Below, in pieces: positions 7,103 through 15,648 of a stretch of 30,051 nt of DNA. Origin of the DNA: an uncultured Dorea sp. (lineage in GTDB: Bacteria > Bacillota > Clostridia > Lachnospirales > Lachnospiraceae); NCBI GenBank assembly GCA_910586965.1, contig CAJUMF010000042.1, positions 1-30,051 of the forward strand, given 5' to 3'. The notes under the pieces were generated by a model, which saw only the letters and a list, made by a program, of their open reading frames with translations, was not told where the DNA came from and searched no databases. The translations under genes and the position numbers were made by a program. Position 1 is the stretch's first letter. Each line of letters starts with the position of its first letter.

Positions 7103-7930
7103 TTACCACAATTCCATCGTTAGTTCTTGTTCCTCTGTCTCTTGAAAATCAACTGTAATATGTGCTTCAACAGGAACTGCAACAATTGCCTTTTTCACCT
7201 TGCCGGCAGCAAAAATCTCCTGACTGGTAAGGATTCCTTCTTTATTCACCGCACTGACAAGTTTCAAGCTTTCCACTTCCACAGATACCTGGTTAAGAAT
7301 CGTCTCCTCCGCCCCCATCTCGGCCATCAGCTTATCGATATAGTCCTCAGCGATATAAGACGGCAGCTCATAGGAATATATCTTATCTGTCCCATCCTCT
7401 TCTGAACTGATATTCTCGATTTCGTCAGAAGCATCTATAACCATATCTGTGATATCCGTTATGATCCCAAGGACCTCCTCCTGGGACTTCTTCTGCTTGT
7501 TCTTTCTTTTCCCATCATCCGTGTAGTACCATCCGTCTTTGTAATACGCCATGGACACAGCATTTCCTGGGCTCAATCTGGTTTCCATGATCATCTGGAG
7601 ATTATCCTTATCTTTTCCCTGCACTGCCTGGATCGTTGACTCCATCCCAAATTCTCCGTTAAGCGTCTTCCCACCCAGTATAAGATCACCCTTTGTGACG
7701 GCCTTAAATGATGCAAGGTCTGCTGTCTTTTTCATCGCATCCGTGATCGTCTCATTATCTGCGCGAGAATCCGCATCTGCTTTTTCTTGCACCGTACCCC
7801 CAGCCTGCTTTTTCTGCCCGTCTGTCTGAGTCTTTTCGCTTTCCTGCCTTTCAGCATCTTTTCGCCCGCACCCAGCACACAATACCAGGCAAAGAAGCAG
7901 CAGTATCCATAACTTCCCCGCTATCTTCAT
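7103..7930 (-). CDS. Predicted lipoprotein (DUF6612/LppX-like)
   Basis: A 275-residue protein with a lipoprotein signal: basic MKIAGK, a leucine-rich core and a lipobox ending LCAGC, so Cys21 would be lipidated. A Lys/Gln/Asp-rich linker (about 22-60) leads to a soluble domain of repeated beta-strand segments (ESTIQAV, MIMETRLSPGNAVSMAYY, GWYYTDDG). This looks like the LppX/LolA-like shell of Firmicute lipoproteins often labelled DUF6612; that label is from memory of the pattern. It follows the DUF362 gene by 8 nt and is probably the last gene of that operon. No catalytic residues are apparent. Confidence 0.75.
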   Translation of the reverse strand: MKIAGKLWILLLLCLVLCAGCGRKDAERQESEKTQTDGQKKQAGGTVQEKADADSRADNETITDAMKKTADLASFKAVTKGDLILGGKTLNGEFGMESTIQAVQGKDKDNLQMIMETRLSPGNAVSMAYYKDGWYYTDDGKRKNKQKKSQEEVLGIITDITDMVIDASDEIENISSEEDGTDKIYSYELPSYIAEDYIDKLMAEMGAEETILNQVSVEVESLKLVSAVNKEGILTSQEIFAAGKVKKAIVAVPVEAHITVDFQETEEQELTMELW

Positions 7931-7938
7931 AATATCTC

Positions 7939-9069
7939 CTACTTTACCGTAATAATCTCATATTCCCTGCTGCCAAGCCCAATCTTCTCCGCATGTTGAA
8001 GGCATGTCTTATACTCGGAGTTCACGGTAGTATTCTCAAAGTGGTCGTGATGGTCGCAGAAATCCGCCTGTTTCATGTTGTCTGTAAGCTGGCTGTTTAG
8101 GAGAGGCTCTGCCTTTAAGCAGGCATCCACACACGCCTGGTCAAGGGCCAGCGGGTCAAAGGACGCGAACATACCGATATTCGGCAGGATTGGCGCATCA
8201 TTTTCCGCGTGGCAGTCACAGTTGGGCGATACATCCACGATAAGAGAGATGTGAAAATTCGGCCGGCCGTCTATAACCGCCTTCGTATACTCCGCCATCC
8301 GGCAGTTCAGCACCTTCGTCGCCGCATTATCCACAAAGTCAATGGCATCGAAGTTACATGCCCCGATGCACCGTCCGCATCCGACACAGTTTTCCATATT
8401 AATGGACATTTTTTTTGCCGTCTCGTCAAACACAAGTCCGTCGTTGGCGCACTGCCTCATGCACAGGCGGCATCCCCGGCACAATTCCGGGTCAACAGAC
8501 GGTTTCCCGTTTCTGTGCTGCTCCTTCTTTCCCGCCCGGGAACCGCATCCCATGCCGATATTCTTGATGGTGCCGCCGAACCCGGTCATCTCATGCCCCT
8601 TAAAGTGGGACAGGCTGATAAACACATCCGCATCCATCACCGCGCGGCCAATCAGCGCTTTCTTTATGTACTCACCGCCCTCAACCGGAACTTCTATATC
8701 ATCCGTTCCCTTAAGCCCGTCGCCGATGAGAATCGGGCATCCAACCGTAAGCGGCGTGAACCCGTTTTCCCACGCACAATAAAGGTGCTCCAGGGCATTC
8801 TTGCGGCTGCCCGGATAGAGCGTGTTGCAGTCTGTAAGGAACGGCTTTCCTCCAAGCTCCTTCACCACGTCCGCCACCGCTTTCGCATAGTTCGGACGCA
8901 GGAAACTGATATTCCCAAGCTCACCGAAATGCATCTTGATTGCGGTAAACTTGTTATCCATATCAATCTCTCCGATTCCTGCCGCCTTAATCAGGCGTTT
9001 CAGCTTGGTCGGCAGTCCTTCCCCAATCTTCGCCCTGAAATCTGTATAATACACTTTTGATTTTGCCAT
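7939..9069 (-). CDS. DUF362 protein with two 4Fe-4S ferredoxin motifs
   Basis: A 376-residue iron-sulfur protein of unknown reaction. The N-terminal half carries the DUF362 fold (MHFGELGNISFLRP, FLTDCNTLYPGSRKN, LSHFKGHEMTGFGGTIKN). The middle holds two CxxCxxCxxxC clusters: Cys197/200/203/207 and Cys228/231/234/238. The C-terminal part (CHAENDAPILPNIGMFASFDP, then ALDQACVDA) is typical of the family, which is common in anaerobes. No signal peptide is visible, so it is probably cytosolic. It starts 42 nt after the cysteine-desulfidase-like gene with no terminator between, and lies 8 nt before the lipoprotein gene. Confidence 0.88.
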   Translation of the reverse strand: MAKSKVYYTDFRAKIGEGLPTKLKRLIKAAGIGEIDMDNKFTAIKMHFGELGNISFLRPNYAKAVADVVKELGGKPFLTDCNTLYPGSRKNALEHLYCAWENGFTPLTVGCPILIGDGLKGTDDIEVPVEGGEYIKKALIGRAVMDADVFISLSHFKGHEMTGFGGTIKNIGMGCGSRAGKKEQHRNGKPSVDPELCRGCRLCMRQCANDGLVFDETAKKMSINMENCVGCGRCIGACNFDAIDFVDNAATKVLNCRMAEYTKAVIDGRPNFHISLIVDVSPNCDCHAENDAPILPNIGMFASFDPLALDQACVDACLKAEPLLNSQLTDNMKQADFCDHHDHFENTTVNSEYKTCLQHAEKIGLGSREYEIITVK

Positions 9070-9111
9070 ATCATCTCTCCTATTCTCTAAAATATTTTCT
9101 GCAGCATCTTC

Positions 9112-10389
9112 TTAATCATTAATCATCATCTTGATAATCTCTTCATTGGTCTCCTTCATGCCGTCCTTGCCGAGACGCCCGATATTGCTGATGGTCGCCT
9201 CCACGCCTTTCGTCACGATACCGTCTCCGGCATAGAACTGCTGCCCGCGAAGGAACATATTGTACCCTAAGATCCCGGCGTCCACGGATGCGGCAATCTT
9301 CGCCGCGCAGGACGCTTTCGCCCCGTCGCAGACCATACCTGACACGATAGCCAGCGCGTTGACTACCGTATGTATCACTTCTTCATAGCCGCCGCCCATC
9401 AGGTACGCAATCCCGGCTCCCGCCGCCGCTCCTGCGCTGACCGCCCCGCAGTATGCGGAAAGCCTTCCGATGCCCGTCTTCTGGTGAATCGCCGTCAGGT
9501 TGGAGAGCGCCAGTGCACGGTACATCTTTTCTTCCCCGGAGTTATACTCCTTTGCATACTCCAGCACAGGGAGAGAACATGTCATCCCCTGGTTGCCGCT
9601 GCCTGCATTGATAATTACCGGCAGCTCGCAGCCGTTCATCCTGGCATCCGAGCCCGCAGCCGCCCTGGCTTTTGCCCTTGTGCGGACATCATCCCCATAG
9701 GTATCAAGAAGGACGCTGCCGATATTCGCGCCGTAATCCCCTTTAAGCCCTTCGTCAGCGATAGCCGTATTGTACTCAATCTGCCTGCCGATAACCTCTT
9801 TGATATCCGCAATGTCCACGCTGTTGATAAAATCCCAGATATCTTCCATATTAAGGAGAGAACGGTCCGTAAGGCCTTCCTCCGTCTCTCCCTCCACCGG
9901 GATATCTAAAAGCTTCTCTCCATCCTTTTCCACCAGAACGATATTCGTGTGATAGTTGGCAATCCTCACTTTCGCGTAGGAATCTCCTTTTTTCGCCAGA
10001 ACGATAATGTCGAAGGTAACCCCGTTGTCAATATGTTCCACGCTGATTGGCACGGTCTTTAAAAACTCTGCCATCCGCACCGTCTCCTCCTCGGAAACCT
10101 CTGCGATCACTTCCAGCTCTTTCTCTGCCTTTCCCGCGATAATCCCCGCTGTCGCCGCCGCCGGAATTCCTTTCAGGTGGTTCGTATTGGGAACGATAAC
10201 GCTCTTTACATTCTTAATAATGCTGCCGCTTGCGCCAATCTCCACGCTGTCCGGCAGTTCCCCCAGAACCTCTCTCGCCTTTGCTGCGGCGTAAGCTAAC
10301 GCAATCGGCTCCGTACAGCCCATCGCCGGCACAAGCTCCTCATTGAGAATCTGGATATATGCACCGTATTTTTCATTTGTTCTTTCCAT
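9112..10389 (-). CDS. cyuA: L-cysteine desulfidase-like / serine dehydratase alpha-family protein
   Basis: A 425-residue member of the UPF0597/CyuA family, whose characterised members use a 4Fe-4S cluster to split L-cysteine into pyruvate, ammonia and sulfide. The expected cysteines are present: Cys25 in GCTEP, Cys271 in GMTCSLP, and Cys354 and Cys361 in MVCDGAKASC. Glycine-rich INAGSGNQG (about 261-269) is also characteristic. I start at the ATG at 10389, which has AAAGGAGAGG before it; an upstream ATG at 10422 would leave almost no leader behind the predicted promoter. It heads a likely operon with the DUF362 protein. The gene name is by family; substrate could be cysteine or another amino acid. 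Confidence 0.85.
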   Translation of the reverse strand: MERTNEKYGAYIQILNEELVPAMGCTEPIALAYAAAKAREVLGELPDSVEIGASGSIIKNVKSVIVPNTNHLKGIPAAATAGIIAGKAEKELEVIAEVSEEETVRMAEFLKTVPISVEHIDNGVTFDIIVLAKKGDSYAKVRIANYHTNIVLVEKDGEKLLDIPVEGETEEGLTDRSLLNMEDIWDFINSVDIADIKEVIGRQIEYNTAIADEGLKGDYGANIGSVLLDTYGDDVRTRAKARAAAGSDARMNGCELPVIINAGSGNQGMTCSLPVLEYAKEYNSGEEKMYRALALSNLTAIHQKTGIGRLSAYCGAVSAGAAAGAGIAYLMGGGYEEVIHTVVNALAIVSGMVCDGAKASCAAKIAASVDAGILGYNMFLRGQQFYAGDGIVTKGVEATISNIGRLGKDGMKETNEEIIKMMIND

Positions 10390-10433
10390 CCTAAACCTCT
10401 CCTTTATCAAGATATTGTACATCCCTTGCTCCT

Positions 10434-10462
10434 ATTATAGAAAATCTGCGTGGATGTTGCAA
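10434..10462 (-). promoter_or_regulatory. Promoter of the cyuA-like operon
   Basis: -35 TTGCAA at 10457-10462, 17-bp spacer, -10 TATAAT at 10434-10439 on the minus strand. The predicted start near 10427 supports translation from 10389. Confidence 0.8.
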
Positions 10463-10513
10463 TAGATTTGTTGCCGCCGATTTCGGGAAAATGGATGAAA
10501 TGCATCATATCGC

Positions 10514-10542
10514 TTGAAAACCTCCCGCAATAACGCTACAAT
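10514..10542 (+). promoter_or_regulatory. Promoter of murI
   Basis: -35 TTGAAA at 10514-10519, 17-bp spacer, -10 TACAAT at 10537-10542, divergent from the cyuA-like promoter with about 50 bp between the two -35 elements. Confidence 0.75.
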
Positions 10543-10586
10543 AAACACGGACTGTAAATCAGATTATAGATTAAGGAGATTTTACC

Positions 10587-11408
10587 GTGCAGATTCAGGA
10601 TAAACTTACGATGCCAATCGGCGTCTTCGATTCCGGTGTCGGCGGACTCACCGTCGCCCGGGAGATCATGCGCCAGCTCCCCAGCGAAAATGTCGTATAT
10701 TTCGGGGATACTGCCAGAGTGCCTTACGGCAGCAAGTCAAAAGATACGATTATCCGGTTTTCCAGGCAGATTATCCGGTTTTTAAAAACAAAAGAGGTAA
10801 AGGCAATCGTCATCGCATGCAATACAGCCAGCGCCCTCGCCTTAGAGACTGTCCAGGCGGAGACGGACATCCCGGTCATCGGTGTTATCGCGCCGGGCGC
10901 AAGAGCCGCTGTAAAGGAGACGAAAAATAAAAAAATCGGGGTTGTGGGAACCGAGGCCACCATCCGCAGCGAGACTTATACGAAAGTGATACGCTCCCAT
11001 CTCCCGGACGCCTCCGTCATCGGAAAGCCCTGCCCGCTCTTTGTGCCGCTGGTGGAGGAAGGCTTTGCAAAGCACTCTATCACAGAGCAGGTCATCGATA
11101 TCTATTTGGCCGATATGAAAAACACAGATATTGACACCATGATCCTCGGATGCACCCATTACCCCTTGCTCCGCTCAAAGATTATGGCATACTTAGGGGA
11201 ACGCGTACATATCGTGAACCCGGCATATGAGACCGCTATGGATCTGAAAGCGGTCTTAAAGGAGCGGCAGATTGCGAATACTTCCGGAACACCAGGCACT
11301 TACGAATTCTATGTCAGCGACGCGGCAGAAAAGTTCACGAAGTTCGCCAACTCCATCCTGCCCTACGATATCGCGACTACACAGTGTATAAATATTGAAG
11401 AGTTTTAA
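10587..11408 (+). CDS. murI: Glutamate racemase
   Basis: Converts L- to D-glutamate for peptidoglycan stems by a two-cysteine mechanism. Both catalytic cysteines are present: Cys78 in IACNTASA and Cys189 in LGCTHYPLL. The N-terminal IGVFDSGVGGLTVARE and YFGDTARVPYGSKS segments are diagnostic. Its 273 residues fit the family. The start is a GTG at 10587 with AAGGAG eight bases upstream; the next ATG (10611) lacks a ribosome site. No terminator is seen before carB, so some read-through is possible, although carB has its own -10 candidate. Confidence 0.96.
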   Translation: MQIQDKLTMPIGVFDSGVGGLTVAREIMRQLPSENVVYFGDTARVPYGSKSKDTIIRFSRQIIRFLKTKEVKAIVIACNTASALALETVQAETDIPVIGVIAPGARAAVKETKNKKIGVVGTEATIRSETYTKVIRSHLPDASVIGKPCPLFVPLVEEGFAKHSITEQVIDIYLADMKNTDIDTMILGCTHYPLLRSKIMAYLGERVHIVNPAYETAMDLKAVLKERQIANTSGTPGTYEFYVSDAAEKFTKFANSILPYDIATTQCINIEEF

Positions 11409-11438
11409 TTTTTACTATGATTTTTCTGGTTTTTCCTA

Positions 11439-11444
11439 TATAAT
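11439..11444 (+). promoter_or_regulatory. Candidate -10 element for carB
   Basis: TATAAT at 11439-11444, about 30 nt past the murI stop. No good -35 is found 16-18 bp upstream. The predicted start (about 11451) coincides with the first base of the hairpin at 11452. Confidence 0.4.
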
Positions 11445-11451
11445 GGTAGAT

Positions 11452-11506
11452 GGGTTTAAAAGATTATGCTATTTTTCCTGCATAAATATACACCGCTTTT
11501 CAACCC
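11452..11506 (+). promoter_or_regulatory. Structured 5' leader of carB
   Basis: An 11-bp stem with one internal mismatch, GGGTTTAAAAG (11452-11462) with CTTTTCAACCC (11496-11506), encloses a second 6-bp stem TTATGC/GCATAA (11464-11469 with 11480-11485) with a 10-nt loop. No U-tract follows, so it is not a plain terminator. The ribosome site AAAGGAGG lies about 30 nt further on. I do not recognise it as a known riboswitch or a PyrR site. Confidence 0.55.
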
Positions 11507-11549
11507 GTGAATTGCAAAGATATGCACTTTAATATCAAAGGAGGTACAT

Positions 11550-14500
11550 ATGCCAAAAAGAACAGATATTAACAAAGTATTGATCATCGGCTCCGGTCCC
11601 ATCATCATCGGGCAGGCATGCGAATTTGACTACTCCGGGACGCAGGCGTGCAAAGCCTTAAGAAAGCTTGGCTATGAGATTGTATTGGTAAATTCCAACC
11701 CTGCTACGATCATGACCGACCCGGAAACTGCCGATGTGACTTATATCGAGCCGCTGAATGTCAGGCGTCTGGAACAGATCATTGCAAAGGAACGGCCGGA
11801 CGCGCTTCTTCCTAATCTCGGCGGCCAGTCCGGGCTTAACCTCTGCGCCGAGCTTGCAAAGGAAGGAATCCTTGACAAGTATCATGTACAGGTCATCGGC
11901 GTACAGGTGGATGCCATCGAACGCGGCGAGGACCGTATCGAATTCAAAAAATCCATGGATGCCATCGGTATCGAGATGGCAAGGAGCGAAGTTGCCTACA
12001 CGGTAGACGAGGCTCTCGGTATCGCTGACAGGCTTGGCTATCCGGTTGTACTTCGTCCAGCTTACACCATGGGCGGCGCCGGCGGCGGTCTTGTCTACAA
12101 CAAAGAAGAGTTAAAGACCGTATGCGCAAGAGGCTTGCAGGCAAGTCTTGTGGGCCAGGTGCTCGTGGAAGAATCTATCCTCGGGTGGGAAGAATTAGAG
12201 CTCGAGGTTGTCCGCGATTCTGAAAACAACATGATCACTGTCTGCTTTATCGAAAATATCGACCCCCTCGGCGTACACACCGGGGATTCTTTCTGTTCCG
12301 CTCCGATGCTGACCATTTCCGAGGAATGTCAGGCACGGCTTCAGGAACAGGCTTACCGCATCGTTGAATCTGTGCAGGTCATCGGCGGGACGAATGTGCA
12401 GTTCGCACACGATCCTGTCACCGACCGCATCGTTGTTATTGAGATCAATCCCAGAACATCCCGCTCCTCTGCGCTGGCATCAAAGGCTACCGGGTTCCCT
12501 ATCGCCCTTGTATCCTCTATGCTTGCCGCCGGCCTTACCCTGAAGGACATCCCCTGCGGCAAATACGGGACTCTCGACAAATATGTGCCGGACGGCGATT
12601 ATGTTGTCATCAAATTCGCCCGCTGGGCTTTTGAAAAGTTCAAGGGCGTTGAGGACAAGCTGGGCACACAGATGCGCGCGGTAGGCGAAGTGATGAGTAT
12701 CGGAAAGACTTACAAAGAAGCCTTCCAAAAAGCGATCCGAAGCCTTGAGACAGGACGGTACGGCCTGGGTCATGCAAAAGATTACGCAGACCAATCCAGG
12801 GAAGCACTCCTTAAGCTTCTGATCACGCCGTCAAGCGACCGTCACTTTATCATGTACGAAGCACTGCGGAAAGGCGCTGAAGTAGAGGAAATCTTCCAGA
12901 TCACCAAAGTAAAGCATTGGTTTATCGAACAGATGAAGGAGCTGGTGGAGGAGGAAGAGGCGCTCACTGCGCACAAAGGCTCTCTTCCGCCGGATGATAA
13001 GCTTATTTCCGCTAAGAAAAATGGTTTCTCAGACAAATATCTGGGACAGATTCTTGCTGTCCCAGAGGCAGATATCCGCAACAGGCGCATCGAGCTCGGC
13101 GTTACGGAGAGCTGGGAAGGGGTACATGTGAGCGGCACCAAAGACAGCGCTTATTACTACTCAACCTACAACGCCGAGGATAAAAATCCGGTAAATACCG
13201 ACCGGCCAAAGATCATGATCTTAGGCGGCGGGCCGAACCGTATCGGGCAGGGTATTGAGTTCGACTACTGCTGCGTACATGCTGCTCTGGCCCTTAAGAA
13301 GCTCGGCTTTGAGACAATCATCGTAAACTGTAATCCCGAAACGGTTTCGACGGATTATGACACCTCGGACAAGCTGTACTTTGAGCCACTGACGCTGGAA
13401 GATGTCTTGAGCATCTACAATAAAGAAAAACCGTTAGGTGTCATCGCACAGTTCGGCGGTCAGACACCGCTTAATCTGGCGTCCGAGCTTGAGGAGAACG
13501 GCGTCCGGATCCTCGGGACTTCCCCGGCAGTCATCGACCTGGCAGAAGACCGGGATCTGTTCCGGGAGATGATGGATAAGCTTGAGATTCCTATGCCGGA
13601 ATCCGGGATGGCAACTACTGTGGAAGAAGCTTTACAGATCGCAAAAGAAATCGGCTACCCGGTTATGGTCCGTCCCTCCTACGTTCTCGGCGGACGCGGG
13701 ATGGAAGTGGTCTATGATGACGAGAGCATGGAAGGGTACATGAAAGCTGCTGTGGGTGTCACTCCTGACCGTCCCATCCTTATCGACCGTTTCTTAAACC
13801 ATGCCTTAGAGTGCGAGGCAGACGCCATCAGCGATGGGACACATGCATTTGTTCCTGCCGTTATGGAACATATTGAGCTTGCCGGAGTGCATTCCGGCGA
13901 TTCCGCCTGTATCATCCCGTCGGTTCATATTTCCGAAGAAAATGTGGCCACGATCAAGGAATATACAAGAAAAATCGCGGAGGAGATGCACGTCAAAGGT
14001 TTGATGAATATGCAGTATGCCATTGAAAACGGCAAGGTGTATGTATTAGAAGCCAACCCGCGGGCATCCAGAACAGTACCGCTTGTCTCAAAGGTATGCA
14101 ATATACGGATGGTTCCTCTGGCAACGGAGATCATCACCGCGGAGATTACCGGAAAACCGTCGCCGGTTCCGGAACTTAAAGAACAGGACATCCCATATTA
14201 CGGCGTGAAGGAAGCTGTCTTCCCGTTCAATATGTTCCAGGAAGTTGATCCGATCTTAGGGCCGGAGATGCGCTCCACCGGAGAGGTCTTAGGACTTTCC
14301 CCGTATTACGGCGAAGCATTTTACAAAGCTCAGGAGGCAACACAGACAAAGCTTCCGCTTGGCGGCATGGCACTTATCTCCGTAAACCGCAAGGACAAAG
14401 AAGAAGTTGTGGAGATTGCGAAGAGTATCGCAGATGACGGCTTTAAGATCATTGCCACCGGCAATACTTACAAGCTGATCCGTGAGGCCGGAATTGAGGC

Positions 14501-14777
14501 GGAGCGTGTGAATAAGCTCTATGAAGGCCGCCCGAACATTTTAGATATGATCACGAACGGGCAGATTGACTTCATCGTCAACTCCCCCGTAGGAAAGGAC
14601 AGCATACATGACGACAGCTATCTGCGCAAGGCAGCCATCAAGTCCAAGATTCCTTATATGACGACTATCGCTGCTGCCAGGGCGACCGCAAAGGGAATCC
14701 GCTATGTAAAAGAGCACGGGAATGGAGAGGTAAAATCATTACAGACATTGCACAGTGAGATCAAAGATAAAGAATAA
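11550..14777 (+). CDS. carB: Carbamoyl-phosphate synthase large subunit
   Basis: Makes carbamoyl phosphate from bicarbonate, ATP and ammonia supplied by the small subunit, for pyrimidines and arginine. At 1075 residues it is full length and has both homologous halves. The first opens KVLIIGSGPIIIGQACEFDY and the second PKIMILGGGPNRIGQGIEFD (near residue 554). Each has its ATP-grasp region, for example PAYTMGGAGGG and PSYVLGGRGMEVV. An MGS-like allosteric domain closes the protein from about 940, with ATGNTYKLIREAG and VNSP. CAAAGGAGGTACAT precedes the ATG. carA is not adjacent, so the glutaminase subunit must be encoded elsewhere. A perfect hairpin follows the stop. Confidence 0.97.
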   Translation: MPKRTDINKVLIIGSGPIIIGQACEFDYSGTQACKALRKLGYEIVLVNSNPATIMTDPETADVTYIEPLNVRRLEQIIAKERPDALLPNLGGQSGLNLCAELAKEGILDKYHVQVIGVQVDAIERGEDRIEFKKSMDAIGIEMARSEVAYTVDEALGIADRLGYPVVLRPAYTMGGAGGGLVYNKEELKTVCARGLQASLVGQVLVEESILGWEELELEVVRDSENNMITVCFIENIDPLGVHTGDSFCSAPMLTISEECQARLQEQAYRIVESVQVIGGTNVQFAHDPVTDRIVVIEINPRTSRSSALASKATGFPIALVSSMLAAGLTLKDIPCGKYGTLDKYVPDGDYVVIKFARWAFEKFKGVEDKLGTQMRAVGEVMSIGKTYKEAFQKAIRSLETGRYGLGHAKDYADQSREALLKLLITPSSDRHFIMYEALRKGAEVEEIFQITKVKHWFIEQMKELVEEEEALTAHKGSLPPDDKLISAKKNGFSDKYLGQILAVPEADIRNRRIELGVTESWEGVHVSGTKDSAYYYSTYNAEDKNPVNTDRPKIMILGGGPNRIGQGIEFDYCCVHAALALKKLGFETIIVNCNPETVSTDYDTSDKLYFEPLTLEDVLSIYNKEKPLGVIAQFGGQTPLNLASELEENGVRILGTSPAVIDLAEDRDLFREMMDKLEIPMPESGMATTVEEALQIAKEIGYPVMVRPSYVLGGRGMEVVYDDESMEGYMKAAVGVTPDRPILIDRFLNHALECEADAISDGTHAFVPAVMEHIELAGVHSGDSACIIPSVHISEENVATIKEYTRKIAEEMHVKGLMNMQYAIENGKVYVLEANPRASRTVPLVSKVCNIRMVPLATEIITAEITGKPSPVPELKEQDIPYYGVKEAVFPFNMFQEVDPILGPEMRSTGEVLGLSPYYGEAFYKAQEATQTKLPLGGMALISVNRKDKEEVVEIAKSIADDGFKIIATGNTYKLIREAGIEAERVNKLYEGRPNILDMITNGQIDFIVNSPVGKDSIHDDSYLRKAAIKSKIPYMTTIAAARATAKGIRYVKEHGNGEVKSLQTLHSEIKDKE

Positions 14778-14786
14778 TGCAGCAAC

Positions 14787-14819
14787 GGGGAGCCAATCAA
14801 CATAAATGATTGGCTCCCC
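14787..14819. terminator. Hairpin between convergent carB and cvpA-like genes
   Basis: A perfect 13-bp stem, GGGGAGCCAATCA (14787-14799) with TGATTGGCTCCCC (14807-14819), 7-nt loop. It lies 9 nt past the carB stop and 34 nt past the stop of the convergent gene. Neither side has a U-tract, so it may end or stabilise transcripts from both directions. Confidence 0.6.
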
Positions 14820-14853
14820 ATCAGATTGAGGAAAAAAAGAAATTATCTAAACA

Positions 14854-15639
14854 CTATACCTTTGCCGCCATTTTCATGATCGGATTATTGTCATACAGGA
14901 ACTTTAAGATACCGTTGCCCTGTATCGCCTGGTAAATATCTTTTCCTATCACTGTCGTATACAGCAATGTAACCGCTACAAACAACAGCCACACAATGAT
15001 CATAGCTCCGGCAAATCCGATCACTCCGCCTGCCAGACGGTTGATCAGTCCAAATACCGGAATCTCTGCCACGATATCCAGTGCAAATATAATGGCCCGC
15101 AAAATTATCGTAACAATCAAAAAAGTTCCTAAATAAGAGATGATATTAATAATCAGCTTTGCCAGATAGCTTCCGACATACTGTGCAAATGTCTGAACCC
15201 CAAGCTCTTCATAGATTTCACTATTATTATTCACTGACAGCAGATTCTTAAATATGTCCGGCATATCCGCAGCCTGAATTGCCTCTTGCTGCAGATCTCT
15301 TGGAAGTTCCATATTATCTAACATACTGCCTTGGCCCTCTTCGCCTTCCCCGTCATCTTCCCCATCGTCTCCTTCTTCTGCTCCGGCGAGACCGTCCGCA
15401 AGCCCAAGCTGTGTTCTCGCCGCATCCAATATGGCAGCACTCACCTTCTGCTCTATCATCTCATCCATCGGTGTATACTGCGCAATTGCCTTTGCCACAT
15501 GAGGCGTCGCAAAGAAAACGATTGTAAGCGTCAGAAGCGTCGTCGCAAGAGACACCGCTATACGAAGTGCCCCCTGACAGATTCCCACAATAATACATAC
15601 GAAAAAAATTACCCCTACCGTTATTAGTACCCAGTCCAT
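14854..15639 (-). CDS. CvpA-family membrane protein
   Basis: A 261-residue integral membrane protein of the CvpA family, named for a colicin V production factor; function in Firmicutes is unsettled. Membrane segments lie at about 4-26, 28-46, 155-190 and 200-228. Family features are the N-terminal MDWVLITVGVIFF with VGICQGALR, and the C-terminal FGLINRLAGGVIGFAGAMI. A very acidic, glycine-rich insert (about 87-104) sits between the halves and is unusual in length. It is the last gene of the LysM-DUF5711-CvpA set, 9 nt after its neighbour. Confidence 0.85.
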   Translation of the reverse strand: MDWVLITVGVIFFVCIIVGICQGALRIAVSLATTLLTLTIVFFATPHVAKAIAQYTPMDEMIEQKVSAAILDAARTQLGLADGLAGAEEGDDGEDDGEGEEGQGSMLDNMELPRDLQQEAIQAADMPDIFKNLLSVNNNSEIYEELGVQTFAQYVGSYLAKLIINIISYLGTFLIVTIILRAIIFALDIVAEIPVFGLINRLAGGVIGFAGAMIIVWLLFVAVTLLYTTVIGKDIYQAIQGNGILKFLYDNNPIMKMAAKV

Positions 15640-15648
15640 ATCTTCTCC

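Noticed and set aside
8209..9060. 283-codon plus-strand frame opposite the DUF362 gene
   Set aside because: It is a shadow of a clearly coding minus-strand gene with two ferredoxin motifs; Arg/His-rich antisense-type composition.
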